A DNA stretch of 10,021 nucleotides from Sulfurihydrogenibium yellowstonense SS-5 (GTDB lineage: Bacteria > Aquificota > Aquificia > Aquificales > Hydrogenothermaceae): the NCBI RefSeq assembly GCF_000173615.1, contig NZ_ABZS01000047.1:1-10021 (forward strand). Reading direction: 5' to 3'. Below are positions 1 to 5,452 of the stretch, piece after piece (the first letter of the stretch is position 1; the number at the start of each line of letters is the position of its first letter). A model generated the notes under the pieces. That model searched no databases and was not told where the DNA came from. It saw only the letters and a list, made by a program, of their open reading frames with translations. Position numbers and translations under genes: made by a program.

Positions 1-504
1 GCACCACGTGTGATAAAGTATGTTTTGATACATTCGATTACACTCAATGTAAAAGAGTTCTTGTCCGTATTCTACAGGCTGACCATTTTCAACTAAAATT
101 TTAGCAACTCTACCATCTACATCAGACTCTATTTCATTCATAACTTTTAAAGCTTCTATGATACATAAAATCTGACCTTTTGATACCATATCTCCTTCTT
201 CAACAAACGGAGGAGCTCCTGGAGATGGAGACCTGTAAAATGTTCCAACAAGTGGCGATTTTATAACATGATATTTTTGTTTTTGTTCTTCTTTAATTTT
301 AGATTTTTTAACTTCTTCTTTCACTTCTACAATTGGGTTAGCTGGAATGTTAACAACCTGAGAAGCAGGAGATTGAGATATAACTTCTTTTGGTCCTAAA
401 TACTGCTTAATATAAACACTGTATTCTTCTGTAGAAAGCTCTATTTCTTCAATCTTAGTGTCTTTAATTTTTTCAATTAATTGAAAAATAAATTCTTTAT
501 CCAT
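1..504 (-). CDS. accB: Biotin carboxyl carrier protein of acetyl-CoA carboxylase, 3' end outside window
   Basis: AccB carries the biotin that biotin carboxylase charges with CO2 and carboxyltransferase uses to turn acetyl-CoA into malonyl-CoA, the first step of fatty-acid synthesis. The visible 168 codons show the family layout. There is a short acidic N-terminal segment, a flexible linker (about residues 43-77, rich in Val, Pro, Lys and Glu), then the biotinyl domain opening with [20 protein letters not shown] at 83-102. The biotin site reads EALKVMNEI, with Lys120 as the acceptor and Leu in place of the usual Met before it. The ATG has GGAGG five bases upstream. It lies 37 nt after efp on the same strand, so the two are probably co-transcribed; efp-accB order is common. 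E. coli AccB ends 34 residues after its biotin lysine; here the frame stays open at least 14 residues beyond that point, to the window edge. Identity is secure; the true C-terminus is not visible. Confidence 0.95.
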   Translation of the reverse strand, partial: MDKEFIFQLIEKIKDTKIEEIELSTEEYSVYIKQYLGPKEVISQSPASQVVNIPANPIVEVKEEVKKSKIKEEQKQKYHVIKSPLVGTFYRSPSPGAPPFVEEGDMVSKGQILCIIEALKVMNEIESDVDGRVAKILVENGQPVEYGQELFYIECNRMYQNILYHTWC

Positions 505-541
505 GATTCCTCCAATCTTCCCAAACAGAGAAGAGAAAAGT

Positions 542-1114
542 TTATTTATTTACTCTTTCTATGTACGTTCCTTTTTCTGTATCTACTTTAATTTTATCTC
601 CCACGTTTATGAATAAAGGTACTTGAACTACTGCACCTGTTTCTATTTTTGCAGGTTTTAATGTGTTAGTAGCTGTATCACCTTTAAATCCTGGTTCTGT
701 TTCTATTACTTCATAAATTTCATGTTTTGGAAGTTCTATACCGATTGGGTTTCCTCTATCTAAAAATACAACTACCTGCATTCCTTCTTTTAAAAACTGT
801 GCTTCATGTTCCATAGCTTCAGCAGGAACAGCGAATGTTTCATATGTGTTTGTATCTAAGAAATAGTAGTAGGTACCATCTGTGTAAGAGTAGTTCATAA
901 ATCTTTGCTCAAAGTCCGCAAGCTCAATTGAGTCAGAGGATTTAAAAGTAAATTCTGTAACATTTCCTGTTATCATGTTTTTTGCTTTCACTCTAACAAA
1001 TGCCTGACCTTTACCTGGTTTTACGTGTTCATAGCTAACTACTTTATAAGGTTGATTATCAACCAAGATAAACTGGTCTCTTGCTATTCTGTTAATATCA
1101 ATTTTAACGCCCAT
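542..1114 (-). CDS. efp: Elongation factor P
   Basis: EF-P binds the ribosome between the P and E sites and relieves stalling at consecutive prolines. The 190-residue product matches the family's usual length of about 185-190. The N-terminal KOW-like domain has the loop [10 protein letters not shown] at residues 30-39, whose tip lysine (Lys35, equivalent to E. coli Lys34) is the residue modified in many bacteria. A lysine there, rather than arginine, argues against EarP-type rhamnosylation. The two OB-like domains follow, ending with the typical [31 protein letters not shown] block. I chose the ATG at 1114 because GGAGG lies five bases upstream and the protein then starts [13 protein letters not shown]; an in-frame ATG at 1165 would add 17 residues foreign to the family. 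It is first in the operon with accB. Confidence 0.97.
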   Translation of the reverse strand: MGVKIDINRIARDQFILVDNQPYKVVSYEHVKPGKGQAFVRVKAKNMITGNVTEFTFKSSDSIELADFEQRFMNYSYTDGTYYYFLDTNTYETFAVPAEAMEHEAQFLKEGMQVVVFLDRGNPIGIELPKHEIYEVIETEPGFKGDTATNTLKPAKIETGAVVQVPLFINVGDKIKVDTEKGTYIERVNK

Positions 1115-1147
1115 TAAATCCTCCATATAAAAATTTTTTAAAACCTT

Positions 1148-1156
1148 ATTATAACA
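1148..1156 (-). promoter_or_regulatory. Extended -10 promoter of efp-accB
   Basis: On the minus strand the sequence reads TGTTATAAT, a perfect extended -10 (TGn plus TATAAT) for a housekeeping sigma factor. It sits about 34 bases upstream of the efp ATG and predicts a leader of roughly 27 nt. No good -35 is seen at the normal distance, which fits an extended -10 promoter. The same TGTTATAAT string occurs before aclB. Confidence 0.65.
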
Positions 1157-1219
1157 TGTAGCCAAAAAGTGAGATTTAGATGTAAGGGCACTTCTAAATT
1201 CTGTTATCTATAAAAACTT

Positions 1220-1247
1220 TTGAAAAACAAACAAATCGTAATATAAT
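1220..1247 (+). promoter_or_regulatory. Promoter of the coiled-coil/ykgJ/pepSY/recJ run
   Basis: TTGAAA (1220-1225) and TATAAT (1242-1247) are separated by 16 bp, close to the sigma-70 consensus. They lie 40 bases before the ATG at 1288. The site is in the divergent gap, about 65 bp from the efp -10 element pointing the other way. Confidence 0.6.
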
Positions 1248-1287
1248 AATTTTACAAAACCCTGTAAAAAAATTTTTGGAGTTTTAT

Positions 1288-2337
1288 ATGGATTTGTTTG
1301 GAATAGATAAGTTTTTGAAGGAAGTATTATATAAGTTAGTGGATGAGAGAACAAAAGAGATTAAAGATAAAGCTGATAAAACTGCTGAGACCATATTAAA
1401 TTTGAGAGAAGATTTATCAAACACAAGAAGCCAATTATCAAATGAAATATTAAAAGTATGGAATAGATTGACCGACACAAAAAATGAGCTTACATTTGAA
1501 ATAGTAAAGCTCAGAGAAGATTTATTAAAGAATAGAGAAGAAATTTCATTAGCAAGAGAGGAAACAACGAAAGAGTTTTCGCAATTGAAAAGCGAAATTT
1601 CAGCAGTGAAAGAAGAGACAACGAGAGAGCTTTTAAACATAAGAAACGAAATTTCAGAAGTAAAGGAAGAGACAACTAAAGAGCTTTCAAACATAAAAAG
1701 CGAAATCTCAAAAATCAGAGAAGAAATGTCAGAGGAGTCTTCAGAGGTAAGAAATGAGATCTTCAAGCTAAAAGATGAGACAACGAGAGAAATCTCGAAT
1801 GTAAAAAACGAAATCTCTAAAGTTAGAGAAGAGACAACAAAAGAGTTTTCGCAATTGAAAAGCGAAATTTCAGCAGTGAAAGAAGAGACAACGAGAGAGC
1901 TTTTAAACATAAGAAACGAAATTTCAGAAGTAAAGGAAGAGACAACTAAAGAGCTTTCAAACATAAAAAGCGAAATCTCAAAAATCAGAGAAGAAATGTC
2001 AGAGGAGTCTTCAGAGGTAAGAAATGAGATCTTCAAGCTAAAAGATGAGACAACGAGAGAAATCTTTGAAGTTAAAAGTGAAATTCTACAAATCAGAAAA
2101 GAAATGTCATTAATGAGAGAGGAAGTGTCAAAAGAATTTTCGCAAGTAAGAAATGAAGTCTCTCTAATAAAAGATTTGATTAAAAACTTTGAAAGTAAAA
2201 TTGGAAGCAATGAGGATATTCTGCTGCAAAAAAGATTAAACATAATTATGTTAGACAAATTAGAATCAATCGTATCAGAAATTAAGGAAATCAGGGAAAA
2301 AGTGGATAAACAAAATGAAGCCGGTATCGCGAAATAG
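1288..2337 (+). CDS. Unrecognised long coiled-coil protein with 18-residue repeats
   Basis: I do not recognise a named family. The 349-residue product has no signal peptide or membrane segment and is almost entirely charged helix, so a cytoplasmic rod is likely. Residues 1-90 are non-repetitive helix (start MDLFGIDKFLKEVLYKLVDE). Residues 91-270 are ten back-to-back units of exactly 18 residues with consensus near EETTKELSNIKSEISKIR; after a 7-residue step an eleventh unit occupies 278-295. Non-polar or Thr/Met positions fall at unit positions 3, 7, 10, 14 and 17 (spacing 4-3-4-3-4), a heptad plus a hendecad. The C-terminal 54 residues are again non-repetitive helix. I chose the ATG at 1288 because GGAG lies six bases upstream; a TTG at 1276 would precede that site. 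It is the first gene of a plus-strand run ending in recJ and lies 13 nt before the ykgJ-like gene. A structural or scaffolding role is only a guess. All seven-, eleven- or eighteen-residue helical proteins look alike, so weak similarity searches would be misleading. Confidence 0.85.
   Translation: MDLFGIDKFLKEVLYKLVDERTKEIKDKADKTAETILNLREDLSNTRSQLSNEILKVWNRLTDTKNELTFEIVKLREDLLKNREEISLAREETTKEFSQLKSEISAVKEETTRELLNIRNEISEVKEETTKELSNIKSEISKIREEMSEESSEVRNEIFKLKDETTREISNVKNEISKVREETTKEFSQLKSEISAVKEETTRELLNIRNEISEVKEETTKELSNIKSEISKIREEMSEESSEVRNEIFKLKDETTREIFEVKSEILQIRKEMSLMREEVSKEFSQVRNEVSLIKDLIKNFESKIGSNEDILLQKRLNIIMLDKLESIVSEIKEIREKVDKQNEAGIAK
1570..1795 (+). repeat. Copy 1 of a 226-bp perfect direct repeat
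   Basis: By eye, every base from 1570 to 1795 is identical to 1840-2065, at an offset of exactly 270 bp (five 54-bp units). Synonymous sites are also unchanged, which indicates recent duplication or gene conversion rather than conservation of the protein alone. Confidence 0.93.
1840..2065 (+). repeat. Copy 2 of the 226-bp perfect direct repeat
   Basis: This is the second copy, 270 bp after the first. Identity breaks at 1839 (a versus g) on the left and at 2066 (t versus c) on the right. Assemblers can collapse or expand such a repeat, so copy number could be wrong in the source assembly. Confidence 0.93.
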
Positions 2338-2350
2338 AAGACAGTAAACA

Positions 2351-2995
2351 ATGAAAGAAGATTTATTGATAGCATTTATTCTGATATACAAAAATCCTGA
2401 GCTTTTTGAAGAAGTCATCGAATTTCAAAGAGATTTAAATCAACACATAGATGAAAAGCTAAAATTAGATGCAAAAGTAGCCTGTGAAAAAGGGTGTAGT
2501 TATTGCTGTTATGGCTGGGAAGTTAAACTAACTTTTTCAGAATTACTGGATTTTATAAAATCTTTAAACAATCTATCAGATGATGAAAAAATCAAAACAG
2601 CTAAAAGATTAGAAGATTATAAAAGACTTAAAGATATAGCTAACCAACCATGTCCATTTTTAGACAACAATCTTTGTGTAGTATATCCATCAAGACCTTT
2701 TGTATGTAGAACTTTTTCATCTTACGATAAAAATCTTTGCAAAACAAAAACACCTTTCGAATTTCCACCGATTCTTGATCAAATTATTGAAGATATTAAA
2801 GAAAAAATAGATACGATCTCTGATGAATTTATTCCTCTCTTTAACACTAAAACATCTGTAAAAAATATTAATTTTAATCACAAAGATAATAACTTTTTTG
2901 TAAATTTATTTGATACTTTCGTTCTTACATCTGAAAATGGAAGCATAAAACTAAAACCTCACAAGCTCGCTCAAAAGTTTATCTCAAAAATATGA
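2351..2995 (+). CDS. YkgJ-like CxxxCxxCC cysteine-cluster protein
   Basis: The 214-residue product carries the signature of the YkgJ/UPF0153 family of predicted zinc- or iron-chelating proteins, whose biochemical role is unsettled. The first cluster is C45-x3-C49-x2-C52-C53 (CEKGCSYCC). The second is C101-PFL-x4-C109-VVYPSRPFVC119-R, with a further Cys130. That is eight cysteines able to bind metal. It has no signal peptide, so it acts in the cytoplasm. Residues 1-40 are helical and the last 70 or so residues lack obvious motifs. The ATG at 2351 is 13 nt after the upstream stop and has no convincing Shine-Dalgarno (only AGAAG about ten bases upstream), so translation may depend on coupling to the coiled-coil gene. 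The family assignment is secure; the substrate or partner is unknown. Confidence 0.88.
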   Translation: MKEDLLIAFILIYKNPELFEEVIEFQRDLNQHIDEKLKLDAKVACEKGCSYCCYGWEVKLTFSELLDFIKSLNNLSDDEKIKTAKRLEDYKRLKDIANQPCPFLDNNLCVVYPSRPFVCRTFSSYDKNLCKTKTPFEFPPILDQIIEDIKEKIDTISDEFIPLFNTKTSVKNINFNHKDNNFFVNLFDTFVLTSENGSIKLKPHKLAQKFISKI

Positions 2996-3037
2996 TATTC
3001 TATTATATTATTCAAAATCCTTAAGAGGTGTCATATC

Positions 3038-3286
3038 ATGATGAAAAAACTTCTTGCAGTACTCATTTTAGCTTTTTCTGTAAACGCTGAAGAATGTAAG
3101 TCAAATCTAAGTGTATCTAAGGTTGAAAGTATTGCAAGTCCGTACGTTGGAACTATACATTCTGTAAAATTAAGCAAATCAAGAAAAGGTGAGTGTTATT
3201 TTAAAGTTTATGGAGATAAAGGATACGCAACTATTGACGCAAATAATGGAGAACTTTTGAAATTTACAAAAAAGAGAGATAATTGA
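3038..3286 (+). CDS. Small exported PepSY-like protein
   Basis: The 82-residue product begins with a clear signal peptide: MMKKLL, a hydrophobic run to about residue 15, and a probable signal peptidase I site after VNA (residues 15-17). The mature part of about 65 residues has the PepSY-like shape: a helix (SVSKVESIASPYVGTIHSVK), then a strand pair ending YFKVYGDKGYATIDANNGEL, in which the DxxxGE-type turn resembles the PepSY end. Two cysteines, Cys20 and Cys53, could form a disulfide in the periplasm. PepSY domains are usually linked to peptidase inhibition or extracytoplasmic regulation, but the target here is unknown. AAGAGGTG at 3023-3030 serves as the ribosome site; it suits either ATG 3038 or ATG 3041. 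The stop overlaps the recJ start by one base. Confidence 0.72.
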   Translation: MMKKLLAVLILAFSVNAEECKSNLSVSKVESIASPYVGTIHSVKLSKSRKGECYFKVYGDKGYATIDANNGELLKFTKKRDN

Positions 3287-5010
3287 TGGAAATAGGAATT
3301 TCAGGCTATCAGTGGATAGATCTATCAAAAACAAACCCAGCACCGGACTTTTTAGTAAAAAAGTATGGAGAAATATTTGCACAGGTTTTATACAATAGGA
3401 GAGATCTCTTTGATAAAGATTTTTCTCAAGATTACATCTTTCCAGAATTAAAAAATCTTGTAAATCCTTCTTACTTTCATAGCCTTGAAGAGGTAGCTTT
3501 AAAACTTGTAGAGCATATCAAAAGAAAAACCCCAATCATTGTATATGGAGATTATGATGCAGACGGTATTACAAGCACATCTTTACTTATAAACTTTTTC
3601 AAAGATTTGGGTGTAAATGCAAAATACTATATTCCAAGCAGATTTTCTGAAGGCTATGGACTAAATAAAGAAGCTATTAAAAAGCTGTCCGAGCATGGTA
3701 AGGTATTAATCGTCTGTGATAGTGGAACCAATGCTTTTGATGAACTCTTTTATGCAAAAAGCTTAGGGCTTGAAGTGTTTGTTTTAGACCATCACGAACC
3801 TTCCCATCTTTGGCAAAACTACACACCGCCATTTTTAAGTGAAAAAATAAATATCATAAATCCAAAATTTTATTCAGACAAGCTGATAAATCCACTTTTT
3901 AAACATTTAGCAACGGTAGGAATAGCATTTTACTTGATAGCGATTATTAGAAGACTTTTAAACATTGATATAAAGCTTAGAGATTATTTAGATATTGTGG
4001 CAATAGGAACTGTTGCAGACGTTGTTCCTATGTCTTTTATAAATAGGGTTATGGTAAAAATCGGTCTTGAAGAGTTAAACAAGCAAAAAAGAGCCGGAAT
4101 TAAAGAGCTTTTAAACGTTGCACGAGTAAAAAAAGAGTTAACATCTCAGGATATAGGCTTTATAATAGGACCAAGGATTAACGCATCAGGAAGATTAGCA
4201 GATGCGAGGAATTCTGTAAAGCTTTTAATCACAAGAGACCAATCAAAAGCAAATGTATTGGCAATAGAGCTTGAAAATCTAAATAAAAAAAGACAAAAAC
4301 TTACAGATAATGTAATATCTGAAGCAGAAAAAGAATTACAAAATCAAGATCTAAAAAATGTGATAGTAATAGGAAAGGAAGGTTGGCATAGCGGAGTAGT
4401 TGGAATAGCGGCAGGAAGATTAACAGAAAAGTATAAATTACCTTCTGTGATTTTATCTGTTAGCAACGGCAAAGCAGTAGGTTCAGCAAGAAGTGTTTCA
4501 AAAGTAAATATTTATAAAGCCTTGGATAAATGTAGAGATTTATTCGATAAATTTGGCGGACATTCAATGGCAGCTGGAATGTCTTTAAAAACAAGCTTGA
4601 TAGCTGAGTTAAAAGAGAGATTAAACCAAGCAGTTGAAGAGGTTGCAGAAGAAAAACCATGGGCGGTTAAAGAGATAGATATGGAAGTTGAACTATCCTA
4701 TTGGACTACTGAAAAAGTTAAAGAAATTTATACCTTACAACCATTTGGAGAGAAAAACCCCATACCGAAATTCTTAGCAAGAAATTTAAAGATTGAGTTC
4801 TTTACAAATCCGGCTAAAAATTTGCTAATTCTAAACTTAAAAGATGAAAATAAAAATATCTTTAATGCCAAAAGCTGGAAAGCTAAAGAATTATTGGATA
4901 AATTAAGCGTTGGTATGATAATAGATATCGTTTATACTCCGGAGATTAATTATTACAAAGGTTTAGAAAACTTAGATTTTGTGATAGATGATTTAAAGAT
5001 TGTGAAGTAA
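3286..5010 (+). CDS. recJ: Single-stranded-DNA-specific exonuclease RecJ
   Basis: RecJ degrades single-stranded DNA 5' to 3' in recombination and mismatch or excision repair, using Mn2+ or Mg2+ in the DHH phosphoesterase core. The 574 residues match E. coli length (577). Visible motifs in order are VYGDYDADG (residues 86-94), DSGTN (from Asp145), LDHH (Asp168-His169-His170), ATVADVVP (Asp245), GPRINASGRL, then the DHHA1 part with GWHSGVVGIAAGR (from 366) and GGHSMAAGMSL (from 424). The C-terminal OB-like domain starts near LQPFGEKNP (484-492). All catalytic positions I can identify are present. I chose ATG 3286, which shares its A with the upstream TGA (TGATG), a sign of translational coupling; a TTG at 3283 is less likely. 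The signal-peptide gene upstream is not an obvious functional partner. No classical terminator follows; the palindromic element downstream may end the transcript. Confidence 0.96.
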   Translation: MEIGISGYQWIDLSKTNPAPDFLVKKYGEIFAQVLYNRRDLFDKDFSQDYIFPELKNLVNPSYFHSLEEVALKLVEHIKRKTPIIVYGDYDADGITSTSLLINFFKDLGVNAKYYIPSRFSEGYGLNKEAIKKLSEHGKVLIVCDSGTNAFDELFYAKSLGLEVFVLDHHEPSHLWQNYTPPFLSEKINIINPKFYSDKLINPLFKHLATVGIAFYLIAIIRRLLNIDIKLRDYLDIVAIGTVADVVPMSFINRVMVKIGLEELNKQKRAGIKELLNVARVKKELTSQDIGFIIGPRINASGRLADARNSVKLLITRDQSKANVLAIELENLNKKRQKLTDNVISEAEKELQNQDLKNVIVIGKEGWHSGVVGIAAGRLTEKYKLPSVILSVSNGKAVGSARSVSKVNIYKALDKCRDLFDKFGGHSMAAGMSLKTSLIAELKERLNQAVEEVAEEKPWAVKEIDMEVELSYWTTEKVKEIYTLQPFGEKNPIPKFLARNLKIEFFTNPAKNLLILNLKDENKNIFNAKSWKAKELLDKLSVGMIIDIVYTPEINYYKGLENLDFVIDDLKIVK

Positions 5011-5025
5011 AAAGAAATATTGAGA

Positions 5026-5035
5026 TTCTTAGCTG
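5026..5035. repeat. Left target-site duplication (10 bp)
   Basis: TTCTTAGCTG here is repeated exactly at 5188-5197, directly abutting the two ends of the inverted-repeat element. The match stops at both sides (a versus c before, g versus t after), so the duplication is 10 bp. Confidence 0.75.
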
Positions 5036-5070
5036 GAGAGTGTTTCAAAATTTTTGTAAGCTTGCCTTTC

Positions 5071-5102
5071 TGTCATCCTGAGGACGAAGTCCGAAGGATC
5101 TC
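5071..5102 (+). repeat. Left internal palindromic arm of the element
   Basis: This 32-bp arm folds on itself: ATCCT pairs with AGGAT, and GGAC with GTCC around a GAA loop. It is inverted and imperfectly repeated at 5136-5163; the two differ by 4 bp in length. Confidence 0.8.
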
Positions 5103-5135
5103 TTTTTTAATTTTCTGATTTGAAAAGAAAAATAT

Positions 5136-5163
5136 GAGATTCTTCGCTTCGCTCAGAATGACA
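5136..5163 (-). repeat. Right internal palindromic arm of the element
   Basis: This 28-bp arm is the inverted partner of 5071-5102 and is self-complementary: ATTCT pairs with AGAAT, with an inner GC-TTC-GC. The 33-bp spacer between the arms is AT-rich and featureless. Confidence 0.8.
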
Positions 5164-5187
5164 ATGTGGATTTTTTGGAACAGCCTC

Positions 5188-5197
5188 TTCTTAGCTG
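5188..5197. repeat. Right target-site duplication (10 bp)
   Basis: TTCTTAGCTG is the exact partner of 5026-5035, immediately after the right terminal inverted repeat of the element. Confidence 0.75.
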
Positions 5198-5323
5198 TAG
5201 CTTTATAATGACACTGCTGGAGAACTTTTGTTAGCAATCAACAAACTGAAAGATCTCAAAACTTTGATTTTTTAATTTTCTCAAACCGGTATGACTTATA
5301 CACCCTCAAAAATAAAACACTGT
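5198..5323. other. Non-coding remainder of the recJ-aclB gap, possible decayed repeat
   Basis: I see no gene here. It holds fragments resembling the element just upstream: AATGACA near 5207, GAAAGATCTC at 5248-5257 (9 of 10 match to GAAGGATCTC at 5093-5102) and TTTTTTAATTTTCT at 5268-5281, identical to 5103-5116. This may be a decayed older copy of the element, but the pieces are short and AT-rich. Confidence 0.35.
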
Positions 5324-5353
5324 TTGATTTTTTATTTAAAACTATGTTATAAT
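5324..5353 (+). promoter_or_regulatory. Promoter of aclBA
   Basis: TTGATT (5324-5329) and TATAAT (5348-5353) are spaced by 18 bp, and TG at 5345-5346 makes an extended -10 (TGTTATAAT), the same string as at efp. Transcription should start near 5360, leaving a leader of about 93 nt before the aclB ATG. Confidence 0.72.
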
Positions 5354-5367
5354 TAAAAACACAAATA

Positions 5368-5438
5368 CCGCCTGCTGGGGAAGTTTTTTTATTTTGGCGG
5401 AATACAAATATCCCAGCCTGTAGCAAAAAAAGCTACAG
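5368..5438 (+). ncRNA. Candidate structured leader (H-type pseudoknot plus hairpin) of aclBA
   Basis: Two GC-rich complementary pairs interleave. Stem 1 is CCGCC (5368-5372) with GGCGG (5396-5400). Stem 2 is GCTGGG (5374-5379) with CCCAGC (5412-5417), extendable by a G-U pair at 5380/5411. The order S1-S2-S1'-S2' is an H-type pseudoknot. Loop 1 is one base (5373), the segment between the stems is 16 bases and U-rich (5380-5395), and loop 3 is 11 A-rich bases (5401-5411), as expected for a loop crossing the minor groove of stem 1. A 7-bp hairpin follows without a gap, then the ribosome site GGAGGG at 5441-5446. The structure fills nearly the whole predicted leader. I cannot match it to a riboswitch class I know. 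Pairing is seen directly; regulatory function is inference. Confidence 0.55.
5418..5438 (+). promoter_or_regulatory. Perfect hairpin directly before the aclB ribosome site
   Basis: CTGTAGC and GCTACAG form a perfect 7-bp stem around an A7 loop. It begins at the base after pseudoknot stem 2, so the helices could stack, and ends two bases before GGAGGG. It lacks a T-run and is not a terminator. It may stabilise the leader or influence ribosome access. Confidence 0.7.
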
Positions 5439-5452
5439 ATGGAGGGTTAGAA

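Larger units (their letters stand above)
1558..2097 (+). repeat. Ten tandem 54-bp coding repeats (18 residues each)
   Basis: Ten in-frame units of 54 bp follow each other without gaps. Units 1-5 read, by first residues, EETTKEF, EETTREL, EETTKEL, EEMSEES, DETTREI; units 6-10 repeat exactly this order. The unit length is constant and never breaks frame, so selection on the protein shapes it. Confidence 0.95.
5036..5187. mobile_element. 152-bp MITE-like inverted-repeat element, no coding capacity
   Basis: The element begins GAGAGTGTTTCAAAA and its other end, read in reverse complement, is GAGGCTGTTCCAAAA; 12 of 15 bases match, giving terminal inverted repeats. Inside are two inverted arms: 5071-5102 (TGTCATCCTGAGG to GAAGGATCTC) and 5136-5163, which in reverse complement reads TGTCATTCTGAGC to GAAGAATCTC. 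Each arm is itself palindromic (for example GGAC-GAA-GTCC inside ATCCT/AGGAT). TGTCATYCTGAG motifs of this kind are widespread intergenic repeats in bacteria, from my recollection. The 10-bp flanking duplication supports transposition. It encodes no protein and would need a transposase supplied elsewhere. As a long hairpin between recJ and acl it could also end recJ transcription. Confidence 0.78.

Noticed and set aside
1115..1165. Longer efp start at 1165, adding 17 residues
   Set aside because: The extra residues do not fit the family, and the GGAGG site and -10 box place the start at 1114.
1558..2097. Regular short repeats, checked as a possible CRISPR array
   Set aside because: Units are contiguous 54-bp coding repeats with no unique spacers and keep frame throughout.
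1284..2375. 363-codon open frame on the minus strand across the coiled-coil gene
   Set aside because: It is a shadow of the repeated sense gene: its Ser/Phe/Leu/Ile-rich translation simply mirrors the GAA/AAA/AGA repeat codons, and I see no ribosome site or promoter for it.
3001..3010. TATTATATTA as a -10 box for the PepSY-like gene
   Set aside because: There is no matching -35 or TG extension, and such AT strings are common in this DNA.
5036..5187. Remnant insertion sequence with a transposase
   Set aside because: The 152-bp unit is too short and has no coding frame, so it can only be a non-autonomous element.
5418..5438. Hairpin before aclB as an intrinsic terminator
   Set aside because: No T-run follows; the next bases are the ribosome site and the aclB start.
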